A stretch of 64,000 nt of DNA from Lithospermum erythrorhizon (lineage: Eukaryota > Streptophyta > Magnoliopsida > Boraginales > Boraginaceae), in assembly GCA_019722365.1 (NCBI GenBank), contig JADFUC010001356.1:124001-188000 (forward strand). Direction: 5' to 3'. Of the stretch, positions 62,435-64,000 are shown one piece after another. Every line of letters starts with the position of its first letter. Within the stretch, counting starts at the first letter, position 1. The notes beneath the pieces were generated by a model that was not told where the DNA came from, did not search any database, and worked only from the letters and a program-made list of their open reading frames with translations. The position numbers and the translations under genes were made by a program.

Positions 62435-64000
62435 AATAATAAAAATGAGAAATATGATAACTTTAGGGGGTGCATGCCCGGAGTCAAAGAGACATATATG
62501 GGAGGCCCACAAACACAACTATAATGGCTAAATTCTTTGTATTTTATGTAAAATGTTACATCTACTATAATTTTTCTAGTTGAATATTGATCCATCCTAA
62601 AACCTTGCCTTAGTTTCGATCTTGTATATTGCCCTCCTTGAGTTGAATCTTGAGGAGTGATCACCCTCGTTTCAATATTTTTTGATATGATCATATTAAA
62701 TTGAAAGTCTGGCTCCCACAAATAAGTGATACTACTTTTATTTCAAATTAATTGACTTCTTCAATTTTCGTATCCAACTTTAACTATTAATTACTTTTGC
62801 TGTATTATTATAAAAAATTACAAAAATAATATTATGAAAATATTTTAAAAACAAATTGATATCAATTTTATATTTTTCTGACAAATAATAAAAATTAATT
62901 GTAGCTAAAACTTTCTACACGCACTCAAAACGTCAATTAATTCAAATTAAGCAGAAAGATATGTTAAGGTATATTGTTCAATTTATTTTTGTGTTAAAAG
63001 TTAATTTCCCCCAATTTCGGAGGGACCAGTGGACCACACACCATTGATTGGAAGAAAACAAGGATGCCCATGGTATGATTGCAATATTTATCCCAATGCT
63101 TCTTTACGCAACCAATTTGTCCAAAAGCAACATAACTATCTTTTGGTAAAAACTAAAAAGGACCAACACATTATTATAATCCGCTCGACAACTCCACCCA
63201 TTCATTAAGATGGTAAACTAAAAGTTGCTAGCTATTTGGCCCATAGTCTTCCACCGGAAGTTAAGTCGTAATTTAATTTCAAATAATTATATTGTTGCAT
63301 TAATCATCTGAAAGTTTTACTAATACAAAGATATTAAAACGACAAATGTGACAAATTTCTTTCTTACTTCTAGGACGTTATTAAACATAAACGAACCTAA
63401 TATTTCTCACATTTAAAAACGAATATATAATATTTTATTACCACTTTCAAAGACTAATTTACATATGAAATTAAGTTCATATCATTGGCACGACTTTTTC
63501 AACTAATTCTAACTATGTGATATACAACACAAACAAGTTGGAAAAGTAAACATATTATATTTTGTATCTTTAGATCTTTCCCCAAAAAATTCTATCAAAT
63601 CTTGATAAATCTCTTATTTCTGCATTTCTTAAGCCATTTTATGATTATAATATCACATTGATTGTTATTAATAATTAAATAGGGAATCGATTACCTTTGA
63701 GTTAATAATAAGTAATATTTAAATTTGATAAAATTGTATATGAAGTTGATTTTAGAAAAAAAATATAAGGAATCTGATATAGATACTTTAAGAGTATTAT
63801 ATTATAGTAGGCGGTTGACTACGTTCCCTAAGTCACTTCTTATTCTAAATACATAAATAGGCTAGAGAAAAAAGAATGAAAACGAGTAAATGTCATATGC
63901 CCTATCTCATAATCCATCCCAACAATTTTTACACCAAGAGTACAGCATGGCTTAATATTGTAGCCTCACATTTGTTTTCACTCCGTTTTTCTCTCCAAAT
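62435..64000. other. AT-rich intergenic DNA at the right edge
   Basis: No gene, RNA or repeat recognised. A minus-strand frame of 149 codons at 62272-62721 runs across the CACTA right end and has no known domain, so it is treated as chance. The final 100 bases have a C/T-rich look that could be a leader of a gene beyond the edge. Confidence 0.45.

Noticed and set aside
62272..62721. 149-codon frame on the minus strand
   Set aside because: It runs across the right end of the CACTA element, has no recognisable domain or signal, and its first half is composed of ordinary intergenic sequence.
1..64000. CRISPR arrays, tRNA or rRNA genes
   Set aside because: No regular short repeats with unique spacers and no complete tRNA cloverleaf or rRNA segment were seen; the window is eukaryotic nuclear DNA.

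Overview
This is a 64-kb piece of a plant (dicot-type) nuclear genome. The evidence is intron-rich genes with GT-AG introns, plant-specific gene families, LTR retrotransposons, Stowaway-type MITEs (ends like TACTCCCTCC...), Au-like SINEs and a CACTA transposon. Most intergenic DNA is AT-rich. The species cannot be fixed from the sequence; recurring 'actccgta' tracts would fit a Caryophyllales-like genome, but that is only a hint.

Four protein-coding genes are supported. (1) 4577-11284 (+): a 15-exon DUF726/TMCO4-like membrane protein with an alpha/beta-hydrolase nucleophile elbow; two exons carry reading-frame lesions. (2) 12257-14188 (-): a single-exon secreted leucine-rich-repeat protein of 643 aa with no membrane anchor or kinase. 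(3) 27363-29602 (+): a 4-exon secretory-pathway glutaredoxin with a CPYS active site and a one-base problem at the start of exon 3. (4) 31577-36679 (-): a fully intact 19-exon beta-galactosidase (GH35, 850 aa) with a C-terminal SUEL-type lectin domain.

The rest is mostly mobile DNA. 1-4576 has no recognisable gene. A decayed Ty1-copia element with both LTRs lies at 17.7-25.9 kb (+). A second, more decayed member of the same family lies at 48.7-57.1 kb (-), and a third LTR copy ends at 40431 (-). Ty3-gypsy pol remnants lie at 38.5-39.4 kb (-, weak) and 40.4-42.0 kb (+, clear). MITEs lie at 15.9, 27.8, 28.2, 44.2, 45.4 and 47.7 kb. Au-like SINE pieces sit inside introns of two genes. A tandem array of ~125-bp units (57.35-58.12 kb) follows the second copia element, and a 2540-bp non-autonomous CACTA element with perfect 15-bp terminal repeats and an ATA target duplication lies at 59892-62431.

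The four genes do not form a pathway; they look like ordinary single-copy neighbours separated by transposon insertions. Points most worth checking are the frame lesions in genes 1 and 3 beside the flawless gene 4, the CACTA element with its CGACGC subterminal repeats, and the tandem array.
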